Shown: piece by piece, positions 12,389 to 24,043 of the stretch
Numbering within the stretch: the first letter of the stretch is position 1
Layout of the letters: the number at the start of each line of letters is the position of its first letter
DNA from: Apricaphanius iberus
Lineage: Eukaryota > Chordata > Actinopteri > Cyprinodontiformes > Aphaniidae
Assembly: GCA_028564705.1 (NCBI GenBank)
Contig: JAPXFQ010000899.1
Location: 4,836,001-4,900,000, forward strand
Direction: 5' to 3'
Length of the DNA stretch: 64,000 bases
The notes under the pieces: generated by a model
Database searches by the model: none
Told to the model about the DNA's origin: nothing
The model's input: only the letters and a program-made list of their open reading frames with translations
Position numbers and translations under genes: made by a program

Positions 12389-12707
12389 GCTGAATTGAGA
12401 CAGAAAAAAAAAATGTTTTTTTTTTTTTTTTTTTTGCTTTCACTCTCATGACTTTTGAAGTCCGGAGAAAAGAAAAAACTTATCAGTGGTCAGGCTTGGA
12501 AAATGAGTCTTAAAAAAATATGTTTTCTCTGTTGCCTTTCAGAGCTGAACTGAGACAGAAAAAAAATACACTTGAGATTTTGACCTAGATTTATTTATTT
12601 TATTTTTTTACTAGCACATGACTTTTGAAGTCCAGAGAAAAACAAAGACTGGTCAGACTTAGAAAATGGGTCTTCTAAAAAAAAAAAAATTCTCATTTGC
12701 CTTTCAG
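12389..12707. repeat. Tandem duplication of a ~155-164 bp unit
   Basis: Unit 1 (12389-12543) and unit 2 (12544-12707) both start 'gctgaa(t/c)tgagacagaaa'. Both then carry an A/T homopolymer stretch, 'catgacttttgaagtcc', 'ggtcag(g/a)ctt', 'gaaaatg(a/g)gtctt', and end 'gcctttcag'. The copies differ mainly in homopolymer length and scattered substitutions. Confidence 0.8.
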
Positions 12708-12834
12708 GGCTTCCGTATAAAAGGTTACAGGGGCACCGGTGCCTATCTCCACTGGTCAGTGGGCGGGAGTTAGGTACACCCTGGATAATAATGATTACTA
12801 TAAGTTTGATTTCTGGACAAGAAATCCATTGTCA

Positions 12835-12902
12835 GTGGCGTGTCTAGGGGGTGACCTGGGGTGGCACGTGCCACCCGTAGAATCCGATAGGCCACCCCAG
12901 GT
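12835..12902. mobile_element. Transposon-end-like 'cagtggcg' sequence with nested palindromes
   Basis: It starts at about 12833 with 'cagtggcgtgtctagg', a word common at the ends of fish DNA transposons. It contains a perfect 16-bp palindrome at 12860-12875 (GGTGGCAC/GTGCCACC) and a perfect 12-bp inverted repeat at 12854-12865 / 12891-12902. A matching far end was not found. Confidence 0.4.
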
Positions 12903-13480
12903 GCAACACCTTGATAGTCTGATGTTAGATTGCATTTAGTTTCAGCAATTGTTTTACAAGAGGGATAAAGTTTATTAAACAGTGGCCATGAATTACTTAC
13001 TCGTTTCCTCGGTTTATTAAACTGTGCGCACAGACTCGCAATCTATTCCCTCAGTTTAATAAACTGTGTGACCGTGTGGTGTTCTGTTTGCCATTGGCAT
13101 TAACGTGATAATTCGACACCCCTAGTTGAAACGGCCGCTGCAATGCTGCAATAACTTACTGACATGTAAGTCCGTTATCTCACCCGAATTGCGTGTAATT
13201 GCGCACTAGTGCCGATTTCTTTGTCAATTCGACAGCGTTTTCTTACATAGCTAAGGATATTACCTTGCTGCATTGTGCGTAGATTAAGGCGGGTAGATGT
13301 GAGGCTAGCCTTAGCTTCGTTCTGCAGTGAAAGTGGGATACTGGTCTAACGGCAACATTGTAACGTCACCCCAAACGTTCGAATCAAACCGTAGTCTACA
13401 AGCAAAAATGACCAAGCCAAAGCCACAGTGAGCAAAATATATAAAACATAACTTACCTTTAGAAGATCTCTATGTAACTT
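12903..13480. other. Intergenic, possibly internal transposon sequence
   Basis: It is richer in CpG than its surroundings and has related words 'ctcggtttattaaactgtg' and 'ctcagtttaataaactgtg' at about 13006 and 13051. No ORF of note and no identified terminus. Confidence 0.3.
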
Positions 13481-13690
13481 TTAACTTCGCCCGACAGGGT
13501 CACCACAATTAGCCAAACTCCGACGGCGTCCATCTGTCCGTCCATCCATCCATCCATCCATCCGTTGTCTATACCGCTTTATCCAATTCAGGATTGCGGA
13601 GCAGCTGGAGTGTATTCCATTCCCAGCTATTGGCAGGCGAGAGGCAGGGTACTTTTGGACAGGTCGGTCGACGGTGTATATATCATAAAT
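13481..13690 (-). repeat. Common teleost interspersed repeat with a (CATC)n tract
   Basis: A CATC microsatellite at about 13539-13562 is followed by 'taccgctttatccaattc', 'gcggagcagctggagtg' and 'gcaggcgagaggcagggtac'. This is a degraded copy of a very common fish repeat. The ORF over it is a repeat artefact. Confidence 0.6.
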
Positions 13691-13954
13691 GAAGCAATTT
13701 CTCATGAACGGTATTAGACAGAAACATTTTTTTTTCTCCGTAAAGAATACTTCAGGCTTTCAGACAACAGTTCCGGCATTTCTGTGTGACGCAGAAAAGG
13801 TAAGATACATGTATTGGAAGGTCAGTGTCCAATCGGATCATCGAGCAATAGCATGTGAGGTGAAATATCCAAATGGTAAAGCCTGTGCCTCAGGATTTGG
13901 GTGTTTGCATTGTAGTTGGAATGTTGTGTCCTTGGGCAAGACGTCTTCACTTCA

Positions 13955-14045
13955 AGATTTATTTATGTATTTATAATTTAATGTACCTATTTATTTATTT
14001 ACACATTTATTTATTGTCAATTTTATTTATTTATTTATTGTCAAT
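13955..14045. repeat. ATTT-rich low-complexity tract
   Basis: It is an imperfect (TTTA)n tract in which 'tttatttattgtcaatttt' occurs twice, at about 14006 and 14031. Confidence 0.8.
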
Positions 14046-14189
14046 TTTGTCAGAGATGGTCCTCCATACATATACATACTATATCTAGTTACTGAAAACC
14101 ACTGGGAAAGTACAACCTTCCACAGGAAATTAGATTAACCAAAATAAATACAAGTAACCAATTCTGTGAGTTCACTCTTTGTACATGTA

Positions 14190-14430
14190 TATAGAGATGA
14201 AATTCCCAAAAATAGAATATCGTGCTAAAGTTTATTCATTTCAGTAATTAAATTTAAAAGGTGAAATTATGATATATCGAGACATTCATATGCAAATCAA
14301 GATATTTCAAGCCTTTATTTGTTTGATTGTAGTTTGTTGCTTATGAAAACCCCAAATTAAAAATCTCAACCTTTAAAGTTGAAATACTAAAATGAGCCAG
14401 CTTTTGCATGATATCCTAATATTTGGAGTT
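14190..14430. repeat. Probable remnant of a fish DNA transposon
   Basis: The words 'gatatttcaagcctttattt' and 'gcttatgaaaaccccaaatt' are those of a common teleost repeat that I cannot assign to a superfamily with certainty. Limits are approximate. Confidence 0.4.
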
Positions 14431-16600
14431 TAATCTGTAAGTAATGAAATGTTTAAAACTAGCCTATATATTGAAATTATTTTTTGAAGATCATCGTGTT
14501 TAATTAGGCCCATCTGTACTAGGCCTTGCACTTTATTTTAATACGAACCGTCTTCTGACCAGTAAAAGGAAACTGGAGGACAGATAAATCATATATTTTT
14601 TAAACCTTTGGAGCTGCAGTGTTGTCTCTTTGAATAACCTATTTGTTAGCATCCAAAGACAGCTTTCTCTTGATTTAAATACTTCATGCAAACATTCAGC
14701 ATCAAATATCAGGGTAATTAAATAGTTCAAACTGTCAATCCCTTGATGAGGGACACCAAAGAAGGTGATGTTCATTACCAGCAGGTGGCAAACTTCCACC
14801 ATTAAACTGCTTGAGAAGCAAGACCCACCCCAAAACCTGCAGTGACATCAGTGTTTTAAATAACCCAGAGTCCCTTTTGATTTTCCAAACATATTTCACT
14901 CCAGTGTTTAGGAAATCATTGAACCAAGCAACAGCTAAATATCTTATCAGCCTTCACACCACAGCCAAGCTGGAGATAGGAGTAGCCCACACAGATCACT
15001 GCAGCTGTAATGTTACCTTCTTCTGGTTTGCTGCTACCTGTTGTAGTGTTGTAGCTGGTCATGGTTAAAACAATGTGTATTTGAGAGTGTGGCAGAAGAA
15101 GCCACACGGTTTGACGTGCTTCCTCAGTTTTTTCTCAGTCTGTCACTCTGCAGCAGTGAAGCGGAGAGGAGAGGGAAAGGACGTGTTACGAGGAGATGGT
15201 GAAAATCCAGATGAAATAGGAAAAAAAAGAAAATGGGGGAAAATGGAAGGAGGGAAGTGAGGGGGCGGGTGAGGCAATATATTAAGAGAGTAATAAGAGA
15301 GAAATGGCAAGGGACAAATTGTGATAAAGACACAGGGGATATGAATGGATTGGTAATTGATTCTCGTTTGTGCACCTGTCATCAAGCTAATTGAAAAGGC
15401 AAAGACAGAGAGGAGAGAGGTGTCAGTCACATCTGAGCAATACTCAGATTAAATTAGCCCCCCTATCCCCCGCTATGCATCAGTGCGCCGAGTAATGCAG
15501 TAAAAAGATGCTTTATCCAAAGATTGGTCTTGTTTTAAACCAGTAGCACACAGGCTGGCATTGCCCTTCTCTTATTATTTCAGTGTCTCCACTTGTTTTC
15601 TGCTGCCGATTTGAAATCAAATTGAGCATTCCTCACAAGCTCTCCCCGTCCCGTGTTACTGTGATCATAGTGTGGAGCACATCATTATGTTTGTCCTGAA
15701 GGGGCTTAATTCCAAGATAAGAATGGTTGAATAATAACTCACCTGTGACAGGAAACAAACACTTTTTTTTTGGTCGAGATCCCAACAAACTGTTTCACAA
15801 TGAGCCAACCTTGCACATCAACTTATAGAGAAGTTCCACGCAAGCACTCACATTTGCAGATACCCGTTGCTTCCTGAAACCAAATTCTCATTAATATGTT
15901 AATGCATCCAGCAGTGCATCTATTACCATACTGATGTTTCAGGTGCTGTATATTTATGCATCAGACTGCGTGTCTGGCGTCACTGTTTATCCCGTGTCAC
16001 TGTACGAATTAGTCGGTTATTGTTGCAGAATCGCTGATGAGGTCTGATTGTGACGTATTTAGTTTAAACCAAACACGACAAGCGCTTGAAGTCTTCACTC
16101 TGCAAAAGCGTGCTAGGAATACACCTCCTTCCCTGTTCACTGTGCTTCATTTTTCTCATTTGATATACTGCACTGTTCATCAGTATTCATCTGTGTGTTT
16201 GCAGCAGGATGCTCAAAAGCAGCATCCTGAGCTGCTGTTCTCATTTATACATCAGTCAATGGCTATAATGAGTCGTTTTAGGTCAGACTCAGGATCAGTC
16301 AGCAAAATGATTAGCAATTCTATTCTAGTGTTTCTGGGTAGCCTTTCTTGCAAAACACTGTGGTTTTTTTGTTTATATGCAATAAATCACTGCCTGGTTG
16401 CAAGGCTCTCATCAAAACAGTTTGTATTCCAAACTTTGGATAAGGATATTAAAAGAAAAACAGCTTTCAAAAATGTTTTCAAAAGATAGGCACTTTTTTC
16501 AGATTTGTAGCACCTTAAAAAGTAATCTTAACTGTTACACATTATTAACATATTGTCACTTTACCAGCACAAAGGTCTGTATAGTTTATTGGAAAGTTAA
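14431..16600. other. Intergenic, no gene or repeat recognised
   Basis: ORFs here are short and unlike known families. The part from about 15560 to 16030 has balanced composition and no repeat character, so it may hold conserved non-coding sequence. That cannot be tested without an alignment. Confidence 0.35.
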
Positions 16601-17340
16601 GTGACGGAGCAACACACAACGATACAAGCTTTAATTTAGCAAGCATATCTCCAGCCCCTTTATTCAGATACCACCAAATGAAATCCAGCGCAATTGTTTT
16701 CAAAGTTTTCTAATTAGTAAATAGAGCCCAGCTGTGTGTAATTATTCTCTATATAACTTCAGTTGTTCCGGGAATGTCCAAGAGGTTTGATAGAGAACAT
16801 TAGTAAACATACAGAACCAAACAGACCAAATAAATACAGCAGGCAGGTCAGTGAGGACTATGTGTATAAGAGGAGTTTATAGCAGGGCTGGGATATAAAT
16901 CACTACCCCAAGCTTTTGAAAATTTCACAGAACACTGTTCGATCTATCGTCTGAAAACTAGAGAACTACATTACTGTAAACTTACGAAGACATGGCCATC
17001 CACCTTGATTGAAATGGTAAACAGAGAGTCTGTTGAAACTATGACTTTTGCCTTCTTTATTGTGGTAGTAAGAAAGCCCCTGTTTGAAGAAAGCAATGTT
17101 AATTTTGAGAATAAGAAGGTGCTCTGATGCAATCAGACCAAAATTAAACATTTTGGCCCTGGAAAGATAATGAAGTTGATCAGATTTGATTAGAAGATGG
17201 AAGAAGCTAAATACAGGCTGATCCTGAAAGAAAACTTGTTAGAGGCTGCAGATGAATAAAACTTGCTGAGAACAATGGGCAAACACTTCAGTCTCTAGGT
17301 ATGCAGAGTTGGAAGATGCCCAAAAAATAACTAGCATTAT
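16600..17340 (+). mobile_element. Degraded Tc1-like element, transposase on + strand
   Basis: The + strand text 'tatagcagggctgggatata', then 'cacagaacactgttcgatc' and 'cgaagacatggccatccacc', is a Tc1-like N-terminal (helix-turn-helix) coding region with many stops and indels. It runs opposite to the Tc1 remnants at 11.3 kb and 37.6 kb. Termini are not readable. Confidence 0.6.
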
Positions 17341-18880
17341 AATTGTAGCAAAAGGCAATTAACTTAAAAAAATGGATTGGGGCTGAACATAAAGGTTTTT
17401 TTATGATCTATGGATATATTTGCAAGGCTCATTATGGGTTATTCTTTAAAGCTTCTTCCCTTTATTTTGTAGTTTTATAATAAATATCTACATTTCCTTC
17501 GATTTGTTCATCGTGTATGCTCTTTTTATTGTAGCAAGAGACAGATGGAGCCTTTTTCCCAACAGCTGTTGCTCTGCTTGATGGGTCCAAGTTCATCATA
17601 GGCCAAACATGGAGAGAGACAAACGGGCACAGTGGAAAGCAATTCATAAAAAATATATATTTTTAGCAGGTTTTTCTTTTCACCTTTTTGATAACAATGA
17701 ATCACAACTTTGAACAGCGGATCTTCTTATAGTGAAACAGTTAATTCAGTTTTTTGTTGCCTTTAAGCTTTTGTGTACAATAACTTAGAGATTAAATACC
17801 TCAAAACGATGTAATCATAATTTAAAGTCATACTGTCCTGGTTAATGCATGCTGTTTGCAAATGTTAATGCCTCTGTTTATTTGTTTTTTCCATTTCCTT
17901 GCAAAATCCCTTCTTATATTGTAACTTATTTCCCTAACGGGAACCCTGACCTTATAGAATCGATTTCTATGCTGGCCTATTCCCTCTCCATAGAGCTGAG
18001 GCCAGTATCAGATGAATTGGGCTGAGGATCAATGCAATTCCACCGGTCTGTTTAGTCCATCCTTTTTTGTAATCTGTGTACCATGCAGAACAATGAGCCA
18101 TGGGAGATGTGTACAGGATGTGTTTGGTCAGTTCTGAAATGAATAAACTGGCTTCCTGAGAAGTGATGGGGAAAGGAAGGGAAGGGCTCTGCTGTGAAAA
18201 CACGCCACTGATAGAGCAAAGATTTGCGTAAGCCAAATATCCCTGAATGATACCTGAGCCCTTTCATTTGTTCCTCCCGTGGGACCCTTTCTAATCAAGC
18301 TATCAGATAATGAATAGGCACCTGTGACTTGGCTTGGCATTAACCTTGTCTAATTACCACACAGCACTTTGATGGAGTATCTGGGTAAAAAGCTGCAGGC
18401 AGGCAGGCCAGCTGGCGTCAGGATCCCTTGTTGATCCTGCTGTGAAAGAGAAACCAGTGGGAGCTTTCCGAGCTGTGACCTGGGAGCACACCAGGGCTTA
18501 ACGCACCTCTGGGGCACATTAGAAATCAATGGTGCTGTTGGCAGTCGTGTTTTGGGGGATTTTGCTAACCGGCACAGGGAGGAGATGCCCACAGCTGGTG
18601 CCTCTATCTGGCCAGGCTGATTGGACGGAGCGTGGTGCCTACATGTCCAGCACCGTGCAAAAATGGGAGAGTTTAAACTAACAAACAAAAAACATATGGG
18701 GAAAACAAAGTTAGATGCTTAAAAGCCTAAGTGGGTTTTGTGACATTTCACTAGAGTCAGCCGCTCTGTGTTGGCCTCTGGGCATTTGAAAAAGAAACAC
18801 ACTGGAGCCTGCCACATTCTAACTGATGCTGGATTCTTTCGAGAAGAGGAAGTGCTTAGCAATATATCATATTTATTTCA
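17341..18880. other. Intergenic, no gene recognised
   Basis: No splice-flanked coding segment and no known repeat. The part from about 17930 to 18700 has higher GC than its flanks and includes 'tctaattaccac' (a homeodomain-type TAATTA core) at about 18349. It may be regulatory, but that is speculative. Confidence 0.3.
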
Positions 18881-19340
18881 CCCTGCTTTGAGTAATTCAA
18901 ATCTGAACACAGCACCAAAGAACAAGTATTGTTAAAGGAGCAAAATGGCATTTGTTCTCTTTCTTGGCAAGGCCTTGATGGTGTCAGTTAGGCATTTTAT
19001 TAAAAATGTAAAGGGAAATCAATTTAACAGCGCCTCTGTGAAAAGCTGCTGGTGATATTTTAACATTTCACTAAAAATAATTTGGAGAATGGTGTAGTAT
19101 CCTCCTCCTTTTTTAATTTCCCTAGGAATAATCATAGTCATGAGTCACAATGAGTCATCTACGAATCACGGTTCTTCTTTTATTCCATGGAGCGTGCTAT
19201 GCTTTCTTAATTATGTAATCATTCTTTGTTAGCGTGTGCCTCATAAACATGCATTTTGTAGCATTCTTCAAAGTGTGCAGCCACAAATTTAATTTGACTT
19301 CCTCTTAATGGTTTGCTGATAGCCAGCTATAGGATTAGGT
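18880..19340. promoter_or_regulatory. Candidate enhancer with two in-phase AP-1 sites
   Basis: Two TGAGTCA heptamers lie at 19141-19147 and 19151-19157, exactly 10 bp apart. About 55 bp downstream is 'cttaattatgtaatca', a POU/homeodomain-like AT motif. The segment has no repeat signature. Function is inferred from motif spacing only. Confidence 0.3.
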
Positions 19341-20817
19341 TATGTTTAAGGCGTGAGGATGAATCGTACATCAGGATTCATTCTGAAACAGTTTGTTTTA
19401 CTTTAGCAGATATGTTTTTAATCTTAAAATCAAGAAAGCACAATTTCTTAGTTACATCCTAATAAAACACAGTATATTTAAGTCATTTATTGCAATGATT
19501 AAAACATGTAAATTTACTAAATGGTGAAATCGATTCAATTTATTGATTTTATTTTAAATATTAGTGTATCGGAAGGCTAGATTTTTATATAGTTAAGATG
19601 AAACAGATGTATATTACGTCAGGTTAAACTAAAGTATGTCTGAGGTTTACATGATCATTGACACAAATACCTTTGTTATTGAAGTACATATTGGTGCATT
19701 TAACAGTGTGAGGAAGTTCCAAGTTCTGCAAAAAAGTGAAGTTTCCTGGTAGATGGTTGAGGACCAGCCTATCCCCCCAAACCCAAACAAAACCAACAGC
19801 ATTCAATTACCAGTTTCTTGGAAACAAGCATTAGTGATAACTAATCTGAAACCTGTTAATCAAAAGGACACACCACTTATTAATCATAATAACAAACTTA
19901 AACTACATCTAAAAAGATTAGTTAAAATAAAAACAATAAGACACCCCCTCAGAGTTGTCATGGCAGTAATCTTGACCTATTTAACCTAAAACAGGGTTTT
20001 TAACCAGGCTGTAAACAGTTTTACTTCTGTGAAGTTGGCATTTTTAACATGGGAGTCAATGGGAATTTGCTCCTTTCTAGAGTCAGCCCCTAGTGGATGA
20101 GGGAGAACTGCAATTTTGGCCAGTGGAGTTCTTTTATCATTGTCTTTTGTAATGTAACTTTAGAGAAAATATTTTTTTTATTAGCTTTAAGCCATCTCAT
20201 TAAAATAAAGAACGGAATCAGGATCTATTTCTAAGTGTCTTTACTTAATAAAAATAAAATGGTTGACTTTTCAACTTTACTGTATCCTAGTACATCAAGA
20301 TATTCCAATGCATTACAATAAATCTGTATAGAGACACTTTTAAAAGGCTATTAATCAGCTAGGAATCATTTTGCCACAGTAGTCCTTTTCTTCTTCATCT
20401 TTCATAATTATTTAAGAAATCTGTCAGCATAGGAATTTTTTTTGCGTAAGATTTTTACTTCGATTCTGCCACAAGGATATGTAGGCAACGCAGCAGAGAA
20501 AGTTTTGTGCTTTAAGGGAATGCTGCAGCAGCTTGACTCGCATCCATTAGGGGGTTTGTGGGGAGGCGACACGTTGGTGAGCATCCACAGCTCCAGATGC
20601 GTCTCAGCATAAGTAGTGGAGGTGATGCATGCCTGTCTGAGAGTCCTCAAAGCTGGAATAGACTAAAATGGGGTCAGATGATTTAATCTGTCTGCCATGC
20701 TTCAGCAGAGTGCTGATCAATAAAGCTCCTATACTAATTCTAACATCCGGATGGAAAGAATCTACTTGCAGGAATAACAGAAAGTCTAAAGAGTGAGCAA
20801 GAAAGCAAATGAATCAA
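19341..20817. other. Intergenic, no gene
   Basis: A fish-repeat trace lies at about 20046-20130 ('gggagtcaatgggaatttgc', 'gtcagcccctagtggatg'). The rest is AT-rich and unrecognised. Confidence 0.35.
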
Positions 20818-20972
20818 ATCAAAGCAAGCATTTATAGACCACTTTTCATACAAGAAATGCATCTCAAAGTGCTTTACAGATCAAAATGACCCCACATTAA
20901 TCACATTCCCATTCCTCCCCACCAATTAAAAACATGACCCTAGTTACACACCCCACCCACCCACCCACCCCA
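20818..20972 (-). repeat. Fish repeat end of the 'aagtgctttaca' type plus (ACCC)n
   Basis: 'aagcatttatagaccactt' followed by 'gcatctcaaagtgctttaca' is the reverse-oriented 3' end typical of fish retroposons. An ACCC microsatellite follows at about 20950-20970. Confidence 0.55.
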
Positions 20973-21233
20973 AGTTTCTCTCTCTGGGCCTCAGGACTGA
21001 TGACTAAAACTTTAATTTTTGTCCTGGCTGAGCTGGAGAAGGTTTTCTGTCATCCAGGATTTGATGTCTAAAATACAGTTAATAAGTGCATCCATTGGTC
21101 GTGTTTTATGCAACCGATACATCCAGGAGAACAGATGAGTGGATAAATGGTGGGGAGAGGAATAGTCCGTGCTCCCTACCGATTGAAATGACCTGATAAT
21201 AGCATCCAATTGTTAATAAGTTAGTGGTATTAA

Positions 21234-22397
21234 AGGGCACATATTATGACTATTTTTCCACTATTTAGAATAGATCTATGATTTCCAGAAAACGTGTTTC
21301 TGAAGTTGTTTGCTTGAAATAGCTTGGAAAAAATTGTTACCAACCTCTATTTCCCTCTACTTCAGCCCCTTTCAGATTGTGCTGTTTCTGCTGCTCATTA
21401 CATATTACATGAGCTGCTGTTAACTTGGCCACGCCCAAAGCTTTTAGAATCTTTGCTCACGCCCCACTCATTGATTGTTACCACTACTTTTGAAGGTTAT
21501 GGATATGGCTGCAGTAGTTCAACCATAAAAAAAAAAAGAAAAGTAGTTCAACCATACATGTTTGAACCAGAATCTGCTCCTGTACAAGGGGAGTCTCCTG
21601 AAGAACCCAAGACTCAGAGAATTCAGCAAGATACTTCTGAGTTGTTATTGAACAAATTACTTCAAGTTAAAAGAATATATTTAACTGCTTACCTGGCACT
21701 CCGATATCTTCCTCGAAATAAGGTCTGATCTCTTCCTGAAACTCTGACTCTAAAGCCCTCCAGCTCGATCTAGCTAACTTCAGCTTTGGCACCGCAGTGA
21801 CCCCGCTGTTTGAGCTCCGTTCAGCGGTAGGTCTTCCATCTTCCACCCAGGGTTTTACTTGCTTCTTTTGGCGGTATGTCTCCCGTCTTCTCCCTGGAGT
21901 TTCAGAAGCTTTGTTTGGCTGCAGGTCCTCGGTCTTCCCCGCCATTACCGCCAGCATCTTACCATCAAAATGATTTCAATCCATGGGACTCTTCTGTCCT
22001 CTTCGACTGGGACCCGATGAAGTGTTTGAGCTCTTTTGACCAGCCAAAACTGAGTGTTTTCAACAAACTGTTTCCTAATCTGAACCAGCACTTTCCAATT
22101 GGTAACACCAAATGGTGGATGCCCAATAAGTTACTGCTGTACCTGGTGGGTGGAGACAGTGCTCTGAGGGGGTGTGGATAATCCAATGTTTCCACTTGTG
22201 ACGTAGAAAGCCGTGCAGATTTTGAATGGCTCACCCACAGATTGAAGGCAGGATGAATTCAGAAACCCCCATCTCACTCAAAACAGCATTGATGGGGATT
22301 CCCCCCCCCATCTTTCTATGTGTGCATTTGCACCAGAGGCACACAATAGCACCCCAACTCCCAGGAAAAGTGATTTTTTTTTCATAATATGTCCACT
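21234..22397 (+). mobile_element. Kolobok-like DNA transposon derivative flanked by TTAA
   Basis: Outer ends are AGGGCACATATTATGA (left) and TCATAATATGTCCACT (right), 14 of 16 complementary, each bordered by TTAA (21230-21233 and 22398-22401). The element is 1164 bp. A 134-codon + strand ORF at 21324-21728 contains VQPYMFEPES, a motif I associate with transposon-derived fish proteins, but the rest is not conserved-looking and no catalytic core is visible. TTAA target sites fit Kolobok or piggyBac; AGGG-type ends favour Kolobok. It is probably non-autonomous. Confidence 0.65.
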
Positions 22398-22874
22398 TTA
22401 AAATAGGTTAAAACCTGCTGTAAAAAAGGTTTGAAAACAGTTAAAATCTTGTTGTGGAGCCTGTCTTGGTGGGTCTGGCAGACGATAAGTCATGCGCACA
22501 CAATGATGCTCTCAAGACTGAGCTGCTGCTTAGAAGAAAACAACAAAACCTGACTGGAATTGAAAAGGATCTTTATGCTTGTTCATCTGTTGCTATTTTC
22601 TTTGTGGGCTGGAGGCACTTCGGCTAGTTATTTGGAATGTTCCAGATGCTCTCCTGCCGTTAGCTTTAACTCATCTGACAACATCCAGCTGGCTTTTGAA
22701 AAGGGCAAATATTGAGCGGACGCTACTAATTCCTGGTAAGGCTCAGAGGTGAGCCGCTTCCCCTGACCCCTCGGTGTAGAGGTTTTACCCAGGGGTAGGT
22801 ACAGAAAATAATTCAAGTCAAGGGCCCCCGATTATCAAACTACATTGCAAACGGGATCAGATAGGCACTGAAAA

Positions 22875-22894
22875 GTGTGTGTGTGTGTGTGTGT
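22875..22894. repeat. (GT)10 microsatellite
   Basis: Ten GT units run into a G6 tract. Surrounding DNA from 22402 to 24035 shows no gene and no clear repeat. Confidence 0.9.
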
Positions 22895-24043
22895 GGGGGG
22901 CGCCAATTAAGTGATGCACCACAGAGAGCCTTTCTGCATTAACATCTTGACCTTGACAATTGGATAAAAGGTGCCTCTCCTTTCCAAACAGCTTTAACAG
23001 CATATGGGCTTTTAGGGTTAAGCTAAGCTATTTCGACCTATTGAAATAATAGCCTCTCTTGTTTCTTCTCCAAGCATGAAACAACAAGGAGAAATACAGT
23101 TTTATGTATCAACTGAAGCCCCAAAATAGCCACTTTTATTTGTCCGTGTTTACAGAGGTCACATGCTGACAAGTCAGTTTGCCAGAGGCTTTGATGTACT
23201 CTCCTGATTACATAATTATGCTCTAGTGCTGTGCAGTCTGTTCAGCTGGCATCAGAAATCTGTGCCATCTTTGCTTTTTAACCTTTAATAAAAACAGGAC
23301 TGGAGATTGACAGACTAGATTGTCTGAGTTGGTGAAAATCAGGATAAAAAAAGAATGATGTCTTTTGAATGCAGGTAAATTTCCCCAAAAAACTGCTGGC
23401 TTTGTTCCTCTTCTTGACATGCACACTAATGAGCCAAGACATCGATTACTTGGATCAAACTGAAAACGTACACTAATCACAACGGTGCCTGAGGTGATTT
23501 TATAAAAGATTTAGAGAACAGTTGTAATAAACCATTTTTAAAAGGTAAGAGAAGTGGGCAAAAGGAAAATTGATGAAGGTTAAATCGGTCTGAACAGGCT
23601 CGTGGGTCAGTAAAGCTTCAAAATACCAAGAGTAGTACGCTGCTAGGACTAAAAGATTTAGTTTACTCAATTTATTTGCTGAAACAATGAATCAGCAAGT
23701 GACTTTCATTAGATTAAGGACAAAAAAAGAAATGCATAGATGATACAACAAGTACATGATATTAGAACACATGCAATTAGAAGATTATTATGGAAAATTA
23801 CAATCATGATGGTGGTTGCAATTCATCCGCACTATTATTTTAAACTAACTCAAGGTCTCCACCAGTCTGTGAGTTTAAACATTTTGATCTCTTGACTATG
23901 AATTATATACATCAAGGGATAGAAAAGTCCATGCAAATGGCCAATTATATAATGAAGGTAACCTCAAAGAATAGCCCTCTAAATATTGCATCCAAGCAGT
24001 CCAGTACAAATACCTTATTGATACTGGGATGATGACTATGATT

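Noticed and set aside
16037..16489. 150-codon + ORF
   Set aside because: No recognisable motif and no supporting signals; composition matches the surrounding non-coding DNA.
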